Notes under the pieces: model-generated
Told to the model about the DNA's origin: nothing
The model's database searches: none
What the model saw: only the letters and a program-made list of their open reading frames with translations
In this document: piece after piece, positions 8,138 through 17,003 of the stretch
Numbering within the stretch: position 1 is the first letter of the stretch
Layout of the letters: each line of letters opens with the position of its first letter
Translations under genes and position numbers: made by a program
Source of the DNA: Nocardia rosealba
GTDB taxonomy: Bacteria > Actinomycetota > Actinomycetes > Mycobacteriales > Mycobacteriaceae
Assembly (NCBI RefSeq): GCF_020216065.1
Contig: NZ_JAIWNA010000002.1
Coordinates: 1,149,145 to 1,213,144, forward strand
Direction: 5' to 3'
Length of the DNA stretch: 64,000 nucleotides

Positions 8138-8740
8138 GTGCCGACTGGGATGCATCTTCGCGATGCGCGGCAGCATCTGTTCGATGCTGCCGAACGCGTA
8201 CTGCTACGTGACGGTCCGAACGGGTTGACCAGCCGGGCAGTCACCGAGGAGGCGCGCTGCGCCAAAGGTGTTCTGCACCGGCACTTCACCGACTTCGACG
8301 CTTTTCTCGCCGACCTTGTGATCGATCGGGCCGCGCTGCTCGAGGCCCAGGGGAACGCGCTGCGTGCGTCCGCCGGCACCGGCACGGTGGCCGCCAATCT
8401 GACCAGCGCACTGCCCCTTCTTTTCGGGCCGGTTCCGGTGGCGATCATCCCGCTCATCACCTTTCGTGACGAGCTGCGCGCGCGACTGCGGCAAGCCAGG
8501 CCCGGCGGCGGTATGGCGATCCTCGCCGAGGCGACAACCGCGATCTCCACCTACCTGACCGAAGAACGTGAACTGGGCCGCATCGCCGCCGACGCAGACA
8601 TCGACGCACTCACCCTCTCCCTGGTCGGCGGCGGGCACCTGTTGTTCACAGACCGCGACCCCAGCCCACCGACCACAGCAACGATCGAAAAATTCGTGAC
8701 AGCGGTCATCTCCACCGCCCTGCAGCGACGACCCGACTGA
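8138..8740 (+). CDS. TetR-family transcriptional regulator
   Basis: A 200-residue repressor with an N-terminal helix-turn-helix (LFDAAERVLLRDGP, then SRAVTEEARCAKGVLHRHFTDFDAFLADL). The GTG at 8138 is chosen since AGAGGA lies 6 bases upstream; a GTG at 8111 and an ATG at 8150 are alternatives. The C-terminal half has a hydrophobic ligand-pocket composition. It is divergent from a methyltransferase gene across the paired palindromes at 8059-8096, so it probably controls itself and the methyltransferase. Confidence 0.82.
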   Translation: MPTGMHLRDARQHLFDAAERVLLRDGPNGLTSRAVTEEARCAKGVLHRHFTDFDAFLADLVIDRAALLEAQGNALRASAGTGTVAANLTSALPLLFGPVPVAIIPLITFRDELRARLRQARPGGGMAILAEATTAISTYLTEERELGRIAADADIDALTLSLVGGGHLLFTDRDPSPPTTATIEKFVTAVISTALQRRPD

Positions 8741-9039
8741 GCATCCACCGGCGCACCGATCCAGACTGGGCCCAGAACGGAAATTCATTAGCTGACGGCA
8801 AGAGCCCTATTGCCACTCATCGAACGAACCGCGCCGGATGAGCTCTCAGTCGGCGCGGGCAGTGGCTGCCAGCGCAGCATATTGTTCTTCGAACCTCTGA
8901 TTGCCACTGCCGCGGAGTCGATCTCCCGGACCGAGTTCGCCGGACACGAGCATTTGGGGCACCGCCGGACTCGTCACCACACTGACCGGAAACTCCGTGG
9001 TAGAGCGGTGGCGCGAGCAGTTTCGAAGTACCGAAAAGC
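8741..9039. other. Intergenic region, possible decayed 3' gene end
   Basis: No intact gene. A minus-strand frame ending at 8846 closes with GNQRFEEQYAALAATARAD, which looks like a natural protein C-terminus, but its upstream part is not credible. It borders the transposase remnant, so it may be a gene fragment left by the insertion. Confidence 0.25.
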
Positions 9040-9457
9040 TAGATTCCGGCCGCCGGTGCGCAGGCGCCGAACCTCGTATGGGTCGCCGATTCACCTACAG
9101 CTCGACCTGAACGGAATGGGCGTATGTGGCGTTCGTCTTCGACGTGTTCTCGAGGTCGATCGTGGGCTGGACTGTGCCATCGACGGCAGTCGATACACCT
9201 CGGTCCTGTTCACTGAAACCCTTGCCTTGCAAGGAGTGTCGGCCTCGATCGGCAGCGTTGGCGATGCCTGCGGCAACGCACTCGCCGAGTCGATCATCGA
9301 CCTGTTCAAGGCCGAAGTCGTCCGTCGGCACGGGGCGTTCAGGACCGTTACTGATGTCGAATTCGCGTTGCACAGGAGAACCCACACCGTCAACGATGCC
9401 TCCACGATGTTCTGTACCGACACAGGCACTCTCGCACACCTCACGCGCCTTCCTTGA
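9040..9457 (+). pseudogene. IS3-family transposase (OrfB) remnant
   Basis: Decayed DDE integrase core. One frame reads AYVAFVFDVFSRSIVGW (from about 9113) right after an in-frame TGA at 9108; the continuation moves to another frame as DGSRYTSVLFTETLALQGV and GSVGDACGNALAESIIDLFKAE, the typical IS3 OrfB block with the second Asp region and the NALAE glutamate. At least one frameshift and one stop inactivate it. The N-terminal OrfA part and the terminal repeats were not found. It marks an old insertion between two TetR units. Confidence 0.75.
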
Positions 9458-9539
9458 GTTTGATCGAGCACAGACAGGCGCTGACCGGCTTCCTGCCGGC
9501 CTTCGAGGACGCCGCCCGCTCCATAAGTCGATCAGCGGT

Positions 9540-9570
9540 GTACGAGTAATTGGGTTAAACTAACTCGTAC
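9540..9570. promoter_or_regulatory. Inverted repeat upstream of TetR gene
   Basis: GTACGAGT (9540-9547) and ACTCGTAC (9563-9570) are exact 8-bp arms with a 15-bp spacer. It lies about 30 bp before the TetR start at 9602 and just upstream of a TTGACA-like box at 9579, the position of an autoregulatory operator. Confidence 0.5.
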
Positions 9571-9601
9571 TCCACTGTTTGACATACAGGGACGGACCAA
9601 C

Positions 9602-10231
9602 ATGAGCGCTACCGACCGAGCAGGTGCCGCGACAACTGCAGGTGGCCGAGCCGGGAACCGGCGCGCTGACGCCCAGCGCAACCGGATCTCGATCCTCGCA
9701 GCGACGCCCGTCGCCTTGCGGAAGAACCCCGACGCCTCCGTCGCGGACATCGCCGCCGAGGCCGGTGTCGGGCGGATGACGCTCTACGGGCACTTCGCCA
9801 CCCGTGCCGAGCTGATCGAGGCAGCCTTGGTCGAGAGCTTGGAACGCGGTGACGCCGTTCTGTCCGAAGTCCCGCTCGACGGTCGACCCGCCGAAGCGCT
9901 GGCGCGCCTGGTCGAGGCGAGCTGGAACCTCGTCGACCAGTCGCGTGCGTTGCTCGCCGCCGCACAGAAAGAACTCTCGGCGACCCGGATTCGCGAGCTG
10001 CACGAGAAGGCCGAAGCGCGGATGCGCGATTTGCTCGAACGGGGGCAGCGGGAAGGGGCATTTCGCGGCGACCTGCCGGTGAGCTGGTTGCTGGCCACGG
10101 CTCACGTCGTCATGAACGCCGCCGCCGAGGAAATCGCCGCAGCGCGCCTCGACCCCCGGGATGCCGCCCGTTTCATCGACGCCGTACTTCAACCCGCGTT
10201 CGCCCCCGCCGCCACGAAGGAGCGATCGTGA
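9602..10231 (+). CDS. TetR-family transcriptional regulator
   Basis: A 209-residue repressor with an extended, alanine-rich N-terminal tail and a helix-turn-helix (RISILAATPVALRKNPD, then SVADIAAEAGVGRMTLYGHFATRAELIEAAL). The C-terminal domain ends in EIAAARLDPRDAARFIDAVL, typical of the family. Its stop overlaps the GTG start of the next gene (GTGA), so the reductase-fold protein downstream is the likely target. The inverted repeat at 9540-9570 is the candidate operator. Confidence 0.83.
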   Translation: MSATDRAGAATTAGGRAGNRRADAQRNRISILAATPVALRKNPDASVADIAAEAGVGRMTLYGHFATRAELIEAALVESLERGDAVLSEVPLDGRPAEALARLVEASWNLVDQSRALLAAAQKELSATRIRELHEKAEARMRDLLERGQREGAFRGDLPVSWLLATAHVVMNAAAEEIAAARLDPRDAARFIDAVLQPAFAPAATKERS

Positions 10232-10809
10232 CTCGGCTCATCGCCAGCATGTGGACCACTGTCGACGGCTTTGTCGCCGGGCTCGACGACTCGATGGACT
10301 GGTTGCGTGCCGACGCCGATCTCATGGAGTACGAGACCAGCTTGGTCGAGAACGCCGGCGGCCTTCTGCTCGGCAGGATCACCCACAACGACTTCGCCGC
10401 GTACTGGCCCGCGGTCGCCGCCGGTGAGATCGACGCCGACGAAGGCACCAGACGCTACGCGCGTCGCCTCGATCAGCTCGAGAAGTTCACCGCCTCACGC
10501 TCCGGCGAAATCGCCGACTGGCCGGGAACGCAACAGGTCGAGCACGTCACCGCCGCCCGAATCCAGCACATCAAAGACCATGCAGACGGTGACGTGATCA
10601 CCTACGGCAGTCTCAGCCTGATCGCCGCACTCAATGAGCTGAGCCTGATCGACGAGTTCCATCTGATTGTCAATCCGACCCTGCTCTGCCGCGGCAAGCC
10701 CCTCTTCGACGAAGACCAGCGCCGGACCGAGATGGACCTGCTGGAATGTCGGCCGTTCTCCGCCGGTGCCGTCCTCCTCCGGTATGCAGCGACTTCGACG
10801 ACGAACTGA
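10228..10809 (+). CDS. Dihydrofolate-reductase-fold protein (RibD C-terminal family)
   Basis: A 193-residue protein of the RibD C-terminal/DHFR-like fold. It opens with RLIASMWTTVDGFVAG and contains GGLLLGRITHNDFAAYW, then the nucleotide-binding GDVITYGSLSLIAALNE and the strand IDEFHLIVNPTLLCRGKPLF. The family binds NAD(P)H and reduces small heterocycles, but most stand-alone members, including this type, lack an assigned substrate. The GTG start overlaps the TetR stop (GTGA), indicating coupled translation and regulation by that TetR. Confidence 0.8.
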   Translation: MTRLIASMWTTVDGFVAGLDDSMDWLRADADLMEYETSLVENAGGLLLGRITHNDFAAYWPAVAAGEIDADEGTRRYARRLDQLEKFTASRSGEIADWPGTQQVEHVTAARIQHIKDHADGDVITYGSLSLIAALNELSLIDEFHLIVNPTLLCRGKPLFDEDQRRTEMDLLECRPFSAGAVLLRYAATSTTN

Positions 10810-10891
10810 CCGATCCCCCGAGCGAGAAACAACATGTCCACACCATGTCCGGTGAGTACAAACCGGGCGCAATTCAAGGGAGAGCAACGAT

Positions 10892-11461
10892 ATGAGGCCA
10901 CTCCGATACTCGATCAACGTCACGCTCGACGGCTGTTGCCATCACGAGGCGGGGCTGCCGCCGGACGAGGAGTCCATGCGCTACTGGACCGCTGAGATGG
11001 AGCGGGCCGATGCCCTGCTGTTCGGTCGAGTGACCTACCAGATGATGGAGTCGGCGTGGCGGCGCCCGGCCACGGGCGTGTGGCCTGACTGGATGGATGA
11101 GTGGGAGATCCCGTTCGCCGAGGCCATCGACCAGGTTCGAAAGTACGTCGTGTCGAGCACGCTCAGCGCGGTCGACTGGAACGCTGAGCTCATACAGGGC
11201 GACCTGGGGCAAGCAGTCCAACAGCTCAAGCAGGAACCGGGCGAAGGCCTATGGGTGGGCGGAGTGACACTCCCCCTGGCGCTGGCGGATCTGGGACTCA
11301 TCGACGAGTACGAATTCCTTGTGCACCCGGTCCTCGCCGGGCGCGGACCGACGTTGCTCGCCGGCCTGCGCGAACGCATCGAACTCGAGCTCGTGGATCG
11401 GCGGGACTTCCAATCGGGCGCGGTCGCCGTGCGATACCGGCCCACCCATGTAACCGCTTGA
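10892..11461 (+). CDS. Dihydrofolate-reductase-fold protein, second copy
   Basis: A 189-residue member of the same family as the gene upstream. It starts LRYSINVTLDGCCHHEAG and has ADALLFGRVTYQMMESAW, GLWVGGVTLPLALADLGLIDEYEFLVHPVLAGRGPTLL. The two proteins share fold and landmark positions but differ widely in sequence, so this is not a recent duplication. The ATG at 10892 has a GGGAGAG site a few bases upstream. It follows its neighbour by 82 nt on the same strand and may belong to the same TetR-controlled unit. Confidence 0.78.
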   Translation: MRPLRYSINVTLDGCCHHEAGLPPDEESMRYWTAEMERADALLFGRVTYQMMESAWRRPATGVWPDWMDEWEIPFAEAIDQVRKYVVSSTLSAVDWNAELIQGDLGQAVQQLKQEPGEGLWVGGVTLPLALADLGLIDEYEFLVHPVLAGRGPTLLAGLRERIELELVDRRDFQSGAVAVRYRPTHVTA

Positions 11462-11696
11462 CGCGATCGTCGTGGAACATCGGCCGCTGTCCTGCGATGA
11501 ACGACGTTTCCCGCGACGGACACGACGAGTCGTCCTTCCCCAACTCGAGCGCCGGACACCCACCGAGCGCGAGCCGAACAGAGACCGCCGAGTATGAACA
11601 ACAGAACGACGAACCTCGACCCCCACGCCCACCCCCACCCGTCCGTCCGTCCGCGCTGCGGCTATCGGAGGCCACCTACTCGCACGCTGGCCGTCG

Positions 11697-12209
11697 GTGC
11701 TCGGCCTGCTCGCACTGCTTGCCAACAACACAGACGGAGCCGATCCCCACGTCACGGCGATGATCATCATCATCGCAGCGACGTGCTACCTCGCGGCCGC
11801 CGCCGTCGGTTCTCGACGAAGCGGCTGGCTGATGGTGGCACTCGTCAGCGTGGCCGTCGTCCTCGCCGAGCTCACGGGACTCGACCCGACCGCCACGGTT
11901 CTTGTCCTGGGAGCGGGGTTCGCGATCTTCGGGCTTCTCCGCAGAACCGGGGCAGATCGACGAGAGGTCGGCCGGCAGGCTCTTGCGTTCATCGGCTTCA
12001 GCGCCATCGCCCTGACCGCCATGATGTCAAGCCCGACCCTGGCCCTCTACCTGGCAGCCACCGCCTCGCTGGGACACACCGTATGGGACGTAGTCCATTT
12101 CATTCGCGACAAGGTCGTCAGCCGCTCACTCACCGAGGCCTGCTTCGTCCTCGACCTCGGCCTCGGGATTGCGCTGCTGCTCACAGCATGGTCCACGCAC
12201 CCCCTATAA
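11697..12209 (+). CDS. Multi-pass membrane protein of unknown function
   Basis: A 170-residue protein with about five hydrophobic helices: MLGLLALLA at the start, AMIIIIAATCYLAAAAV, WLMVALVSVAVVLAELTG, TVLVLGAGFAIFGLL, ALAFIGFSAIALTAMM and the final FVLDLGLGIALLLTAW. A conserved-looking polar stretch SLGHTVWDVVHFIRDKVV sits near residues 122-139. The GTG start at 11697 is uncertain, since no ribosome binding site is evident; the frame is open upstream only to 11598. I do not recognise a named family. Confidence 0.6.
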   Translation: MLGLLALLANNTDGADPHVTAMIIIIAATCYLAAAAVGSRRSGWLMVALVSVAVVLAELTGLDPTATVLVLGAGFAIFGLLRRTGADRREVGRQALAFIGFSAIALTAMMSSPTLALYLAATASLGHTVWDVVHFIRDKVVSRSLTEACFVLDLGLGIALLLTAWSTHPL

Positions 12210-12389
12210 CCTCGAGGGGCATCCGGTAGCGATGATGGAGGGATGAGCCCGATGGGCTCGAAGTGCATGCGGTGCGCGGCAAGCCGGCGGTGATCCGGCG
12301 GTTGCGACTGACCCCCAGGGCTGGGAAGCGCGCCGGAGTGCGCCGGTGGAAGTGACCGGACTGGCGGGGTGTCTGCCGCTGTCGGCGAA

Positions 12390-13394
12390 TCAGACCGTGC
12401 CCCTGACCTTTTCGCTGGAAGGTCCTGGTTCGGAGCTGTTTTCCGTGGCAGCCAGAAGCCGCGACCCCCAGCCGGCGATGTGCTCGATCGCTTCGGGCGG
12501 TCCGTGCACAACGAACGGTGCTCCGATGGAGGCGAGGCAGAAGGCCGCCCAGTCCAGTGACTCCGCGGCGATGTGGACATCACAGATTCGGGCGTCGAGG
12601 GCCTCGACGGTTCCGTAGTGCGCGATTTCAGCTCTGATCTGTTCGGCCGGAGCCTCGACCGTGGCGTACACACGGTATCTGGCGGGCATCGAGCCGAGCT
12701 GGTTGCGGACGTATTCCACCGGGTCGTCGCCGGGTAGGCCGCGGGGAGCGAACCGCGCTCCGGTGCGGTTGGTTCGCGCGATGCGATCGATGCGGAATGT
12801 GCGCCAGTCGGTTCGGTCCAGATCCCACGCCACCAGGTAGAGGCGGTTCTCGACATTGACGATCCGGTGCGGCTGAACTGTTCGGTCCGAGAGCACGCGT
12901 TCGCCGTCGTGGTAGGTGAACGAGACGGTGTCGGCGTCGCGACAGGCCAGCGCGAGGGTCGTCAGCGCGGTGACATCGTCGATGGCGGCCCGTCGGTATC
13001 CCTCGCCCGCCGGGGTGACCACCGTTCGCAGGCTGTCGATTCGGCGTCGAATCCGGGCGGGTAGAACCTGGACGATTTTGGCCATCGCGCTGATGGCGGC
13101 TTCCGCGGAGGCCGGGTGGATACCGGTCGCGATCTCCTTGAGACCGAGGACTGTCGCCGCGGCCTCCTCCTCGCTCAACACCAGTGGCGGCAGGGCAGCA
13201 CCGGAGCTGAGTTGATAGCCGCCGCCGGTTCCGCGGGTCGTGAGGATCGGATAGCCCAGCTCTTGGAGACCGAGCACGTCGCGCCGGACAGTCCGCTCGC
13301 CGACGCCGAGGCGGCGCGCCAGCTCAGCTCCCGACCAATGACGACGGCTCTGCAGCAGACCGAGCAGGGCAAGGGCGCGAGTACTGGTGGACAC
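12390..13394 (-). CDS. YafY-type HTH and WYL-domain transcriptional regulator
   Basis: A 334-residue regulator. The N-terminal winged HTH covers LALLGLLQSRRHWSGAELARRLGVGERTVRRDV (about 7-40) with the wing GYPILTTRGTGGGYQL. The WYL domain follows at about 140-210, with VSFTYHDG, the basic QPHRIVNVENRLYLVAWD and RTFRIDRI. WYL domains bind nucleic-acid-like or other small ligands. The start is a GTG at 13394. The gene is divergent from a VOC/glyoxalase-like gene, and a repeated GTGGACACA motif lies in and beside the shared promoter. Confidence 0.85.
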   Translation of the reverse strand: MSTSTRALALLGLLQSRRHWSGAELARRLGVGERTVRRDVLGLQELGYPILTTRGTGGGYQLSSGAALPPLVLSEEEAAATVLGLKEIATGIHPASAEAAISAMAKIVQVLPARIRRRIDSLRTVVTPAGEGYRRAAIDDVTALTTLALACRDADTVSFTYHDGERVLSDRTVQPHRIVNVENRLYLVAWDLDRTDWRTFRIDRIARTNRTGARFAPRGLPGDDPVEYVRNQLGSMPARYRVYATVEAPAEQIRAEIAHYGTVEALDARICDVHIAAESLDWAAFCLASIGAPFVVHGPPEAIEHIAGWGSRLLAATENSSEPGPSSEKVRGTV

Positions 13395-13431
13395 ACCTCG
13401 AGATTAGGGCACTTGTGGACACATACTGTCC
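13387..13431. promoter_or_regulatory. Repeated GTGGACACA sites in divergent promoter
   Basis: GTGGACACA occurs at 13387-13395 (overlapping the regulator's start codon) and, as GTGGACACAT, from 13416. The second copy is part of the inverted repeat GGACA-CATAC-TGTCC (13417-13431). The layout fits autoregulation by the WYL protein together with control of the divergent VOC gene. Confidence 0.4.
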
Positions 13432-13474
13432 GGAACTGGGGCAAAGCTGGGGTCACCAATCAAAGGAGTTCAGT

Positions 13475-14047
13475 ATGTCCGACAATCCCGCAGTTCCCTC
13501 GGCGCCGGCCGGCTCGGCGACCGTCGACCCCTTCATCTGGACCGATGATGCGCCGGGTCTGATCAGTTTCCTGGTCGAGGTGTTCGGCGCGGTCGAGGTC
13601 CCCGAGGCCCGCACCGCGGACACCGATGGGCTGGTGCTGCATTCCGAGCTGCGGATCGGCGACTCGACGCTCACGATCGCCGATCGCAAGCCCGGCTGGC
13701 CGTACACGCCGGCGTTCATCCGGGTGTATGTCGACGATCCGAAGGCCACGCTGCAACGCGCCGCCGATCGGGGCGCCCGGATCGTCACCGAACCGACCGA
13801 TTTCTGGGGTGATGTGCTCTCCCGTTTCGCGGATCCGTTCGGGCATCTGTGGTGGGTCTACAAGCACAACCCGGTAGCCGTCTCCTGGGAGGATGGCTCG
13901 GCGTCCGACAGCGGATCCGAATGGGCGCAAACCGATTCGGGCGCCGACGAGCAGTCCTGGGAATCGTTCGCGACACCGGAGTTGGCAGCTGTTCATTCCT
14001 CGCTGATGGAGGCGATGGCCTCTCTGCAGGATCCGCGCACCCGCTGA
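13475..14047 (+). CDS. VOC-family (glyoxalase/bleomycin-resistance-like) protein
   Basis: A 190-residue protein. The vicinal-oxygen-chelate fold shows in DPFIWTDDAPGLISFLVEVFGA, HSELRIGDSTLTIADRKPGW, AFIRVYVDDPKATLQRAADRG and the final DVLSRFADPFGHLWWVYKHN (about 110-128), which holds the usual metal-ligand strand. The last 60 residues are an acidic extension ending in a helix. The ATG at 13475 has AAAGGAG seven bases upstream. It is divergent from a WYL regulator that probably controls it. Such YaeR/PhnB-like proteins often lack a known substrate. Confidence 0.78.
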   Translation: MSDNPAVPSAPAGSATVDPFIWTDDAPGLISFLVEVFGAVEVPEARTADTDGLVLHSELRIGDSTLTIADRKPGWPYTPAFIRVYVDDPKATLQRAADRGARIVTEPTDFWGDVLSRFADPFGHLWWVYKHNPVAVSWEDGSASDSGSEWAQTDSGADEQSWESFATPELAAVHSSLMEAMASLQDPRTR

Positions 14048-14071
14048 CCCGCTGCGATTGTCGACAGAAAC

Positions 14072-15487
14072 CTAGGCAGCTTTCTCGACCGGGTGAGGTC
14101 GGCGCGAAGTGATCGGCGCACCGATCAGCGGCCGCCCGGTCGCGACCGCCAGCGCGGTACCGACCACCCCGATCAGTCCGCGCAGACTCGGCGCCGAGAT
14201 GCTCGACGACAGCACGGTTCGCGTGCTCGGTGGCGCCAAGGGATCGGCAGCGATGCGGTCCGACAACCAGCGCAGACTCATCGGGGTCGACAGCGGAAGC
14301 AACGTGAAGTGGTCACTCATGCGGTCGCGTACGTAAGTGACGTGGGTGCCCGCAGCCCGGTACCGTTCGACCTGCTCGTCCACACTGCCGCAATGGATCA
14401 CCTGATCATCGACCGGTTGCATCACCAGCAGCGGACAGGCAGGGGCAGACAAACCCAACCGCAGATCGTCGAGCACCGCGCGGATCTTCGGTTCGGCGAG
14501 GATCTCGTCGAGCGGACGTCGTAGGTGGTCGTCGAAACTCTGTCCCGACATCCGCAGCAGCGCGACAATCGGCGGTAGTTTCTCGACGGCTGCCAGCAAC
14601 GCCTGTCCCTCGGGCAAGATATCGGCGTCGAGGGCAGCGTCGAGGTCCGGATACAGCCGACGCAGTGCCGCCACCACCATCAGCGGAAAACCGGAGAATC
14701 GACTGCCGTGCAGGCGGAGGAACACCTCGCCGGGATCGCCGACCGGTGCCCCGAGCACCGCACCCACCAGGTTCAATTCGGGCGCGTAACTCGGAGCCAT
14801 CTCGGCGGCCCACGCGCTGGCCATGCCACCACCGGAGTACCCCCACAACGCGATCGACGTCCGCGGATGCAGGCCGAGCGGCGTGAACGACAGCGCGGCC
14901 CTTGCCCCGTCCAAGCTGCGATAGCCCGGTTCCCGTGGCGCGCCGAAACTTCCCTTCATACCGCCGTGATCAGCGATACTGACCGCCCAGCCACGCCGGA
15001 GCGCATTCGCGATCAGCGGCCATTCGAGCCGGGTGATCGAACCCGGCGCCCGCGTATGGTGGCGCAGCACGTAGGACGGCGCACAACGCTCGGTCACCGA
15101 GTCGATTGCGGACTGGAACAACAACAGCGGGCGGTCCTGGTCCGCGACAGCCCCAGCCGGGAGCACGACGGTAGTTATCGCGATCTCCGCCCGCCCGAAA
15201 AGGTCATTGCTGCGGTAGGCCAACTGCCAGGCTTGGACCTGCTGCCGGACCGATCCGAACAGTGACAGTTCGACCCGCCTGCTCCGAATCAACGAGCCCG
15301 GGGCGTACACGGCGATATCGGCGGGACAGCGCATGAAGGGGTCGAGAGAGGGGAGCTGCGGGACGTCGCGGCGCGGTTCGGTACTTCTCGGCCCTGGCGA
15401 ATGATCAGTTTCGGACACGATTTCAGGGTCTTCCTGGGTTCGATAGACGAGCTGTGCGATATCGAAGCCCGGGTCCACAGACCCCAT
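14072..15487 (-). CDS. LIP-family lipase without visible signal peptide
   Basis: A 471-residue member of the secretory lipase (LIP) family. It has the nucleophile elbow LWGYSGGGMAS (Ser near 225), an acid in MQPVDDQVIH and a His in RMSDHFTLLP. Family members are normally exported triacylglycerol lipases, but the N-terminus here (MGSVDPGFDIAQLVYRTQED) is polar, and the family domain starts near residue 50 (DPFMRCPADIAVYAPGSLI). Either the protein is cytosolic or the 5' end with the signal has been lost. The C-terminus has a short hydrophobic stretch (LIGVVGTALAVATG). Confidence 0.75.
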   Translation of the reverse strand: MGSVDPGFDIAQLVYRTQEDPEIVSETDHSPGPRSTEPRRDVPQLPSLDPFMRCPADIAVYAPGSLIRSRRVELSLFGSVRQQVQAWQLAYRSNDLFGRAEIAITTVVLPAGAVADQDRPLLLFQSAIDSVTERCAPSYVLRHHTRAPGSITRLEWPLIANALRRGWAVSIADHGGMKGSFGAPREPGYRSLDGARAALSFTPLGLHPRTSIALWGYSGGGMASAWAAEMAPSYAPELNLVGAVLGAPVGDPGEVFLRLHGSRFSGFPLMVVAALRRLYPDLDAALDADILPEGQALLAAVEKLPPIVALLRMSGQSFDDHLRRPLDEILAEPKIRAVLDDLRLGLSAPACPLLVMQPVDDQVIHCGSVDEQVERYRAAGTHVTYVRDRMSDHFTLLPLSTPMSLRWLSDRIAADPLAPPSTRTVLSSSISAPSLRGLIGVVGTALAVATGRPLIGAPITSRRPHPVEKAA

Positions 15488-15732
15488 CTCACAAACGGCC
15501 GAAGGCGACCTTGCCCACTACGAAGCCTAGGTAGCTCCCACCCGATTCGTGGGCAGCCGGACACCAATTGTGTTACCTCACAGCAGGTTCAGCGCACATG
15601 TTGTATCCCGACGCAATGTCTGTCCCCGCTGAGTAATCGCCGAAAAGCCGTGGGTCGAATGGAGCCTCGAGATCCGGCCGACGGGTGTTCGCCCGGTGTG
15701 GGTGTTCGGCGGAACGACCCCGGCCACCCGAG

Positions 15733-16268
15733 CTAGTGGGTGGCGGCCGCTGGGCGCCGAACTTTTCTGAACACTCCTCCCGGCCCGAATGCTTTGTCCG
15801 CGAACCGTTGTCCTATGAGGGCGTGTGTGTCGGTGTCCGGGTGCAGGCCGTCGGGAAGTGGATGGCGCTGTGCGTCGCGCTCGCCGTAGAGAGTGCGACC
15901 GTCGAGGTAGTGCAGGTTCGGATCGTCGGACCTGCTGTCGATGATCTCCGTCAAGGCATCCCGGATGACCCGAAGGGTCAGGCGGCCCAAGGTGGTATCG
16001 CCCTTCTTTCCGGTCGCGACGAATTGCACGGAGCCGGTGCCCAGCGTGGTCGGATCGATCGCGCCGGGGCCGGGGGTGTCCTCGTGGATCGCGCAGTGGA
16101 TGGGCGAGATCAGCAGCAGCGGCGTGGTGAGGTGGCCGTCACGGATGGTGTCCAGGAAGCCGTGAACGGCGGGAACGAAGGTGCGAAGCCTCATGGAGTC
16201 GTGGTTCACCACATTGATTCCCAGCTTGACACTGATCACGTCCGCTGGGGTGTCGCGCATGTGGCGGG
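15733..16268 (-). pseudogene. SGNH/GDSL hydrolase, C-terminal part of a split gene
   Basis: This is the 3' half of an SGNH hydrolase. From RDTPADVISVKLGINVVNHD it continues through FVPAVHGFLDTIRDGH, LLLISPIHCAIHEDTPGP, LTLRVIRDAL and the catalytic block DGLHPDTDTH, ending at 15733. It lacks the nucleophile half, which lies at 18280-18923 on the same strand. The break coincides with a GGCGGG repeat at 16263-16268. The frame runs on upstream through the inserted repeats, so a short separate ORF to 16353 exists, but it cannot make an active enzyme alone. Confidence 0.75.
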
Positions 16269-16353
16269 TGGCTTTGATCGCGAATTCGGCCACCGTCTGG
16301 TCGTGAATCTCGACAGCGTCTTGTTCACGACTGGTCGCGAATCTCGACACCAC
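16269..16353 (+). repeat. Left-end repeat array of the cargo element
   Basis: Three related motifs spaced 29-34 bp: TGGCTTTGATCGCGAATTC (16269), TGGTCGTGAATCTCGACAGC (16298) and CTGGTCGCGAATCTCGACAC (16331-16350, extending to 16353). The last matches the right-end copy at 18252-18274 as a 23-bp inverted repeat with one mismatch. Confidence 0.7.
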
Positions 16354-16571
16354 TGCACCAACCTGGTTGCAGTACGGCGGTACCCAACTGATCTCCCGTA
16401 TCGGGGGTTGTCAGCAGTGATCGTGAGGCATCGTCGCGTTGCCGCCCGGCGGACCTGGACAGCAGCATTGGAACGTGTTCCCGCATTCTTTGGTGTCGCG
16501 TCCGGGTTCCCCGGATGAACCGATAGGCGGCATTAGCGGACGTCTGAAAGTCTTGACCGAGAGTCGAGATT

Positions 16572-17003
16572 TCAACTGCGGTAGTCGAGTAGCTCGGTCA
16601 AGTAGTGGGCGCGGTCCTGCTCGCCGAAGTCACGAAGCGCACCGGCGAGCTTGAACCCGAGGTTGTCTGCATCTGGATCGTCGAGGCAGTTGTAGATCCA
16701 GTTCAGCGTGAACTGCGTGACTCCGGTATCACTGACTGCGCGGACGTCATCGAGACGCATACCTTCGCCATCGATGACGCACCGGACCCCGGAGCACGTC
16801 TTGGCCAGTAGTTCGGCTAGGTACACCGCGTACGCCAACACCTTGACCGCGCGGAGGGAAGGTTCTTCGTCGGGGTCTTCGGCCATCGATCCGACGACTC
16901 CCTGAACGAAAAAGACGCTCGGGTCGGTCCCGTCGAGGTTGGCACCTTCTCCTCTGGCCCAGTCGAGGAATCGATGTGCTTCCGCCAAAAGTTGATCACT
17001 CAC
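16572..17003 (-). CDS. Cargo protein of unknown function (about 143 aa)
   Basis: A small, acidic, probably helical cytosolic protein without signal or TM segment. It includes AHRFLDWARGEGANLDG, SLRAVKVLAYAVYLAELLAKTCSGVRCVIDGEGM, TQFTLNWIYNCLDDPDADN and ends HYLTELLDYRS. I do not recognise the family. Composition and size recall single-domain immunity or DUF proteins of actinobacteria, but nothing specific supports that. The GTG at 17003 is a likely start; a GTG at 17036 is also open. It lies inside the mobile segment and follows the other cargo gene on the same strand after about 300 nt. Confidence 0.55.
   Translation of the reverse strand: MSDQLLAEAHRFLDWARGEGANLDGTDPSVFFVQGVVGSMAEDPDEEPSLRAVKVLAYAVYLAELLAKTCSGVRCVIDGEGMRLDDVRAVSDTGVTQFTLNWIYNCLDDPDADNLGFKLAGALRDFGEQDRAHYLTELLDYRS

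Noticed and set aside
16269..16353. Repeat arrays as a CRISPR
   Set aside because: Only three degenerate copies with non-unique spacers, mirrored at the other end of the segment; no cas gene in the window.
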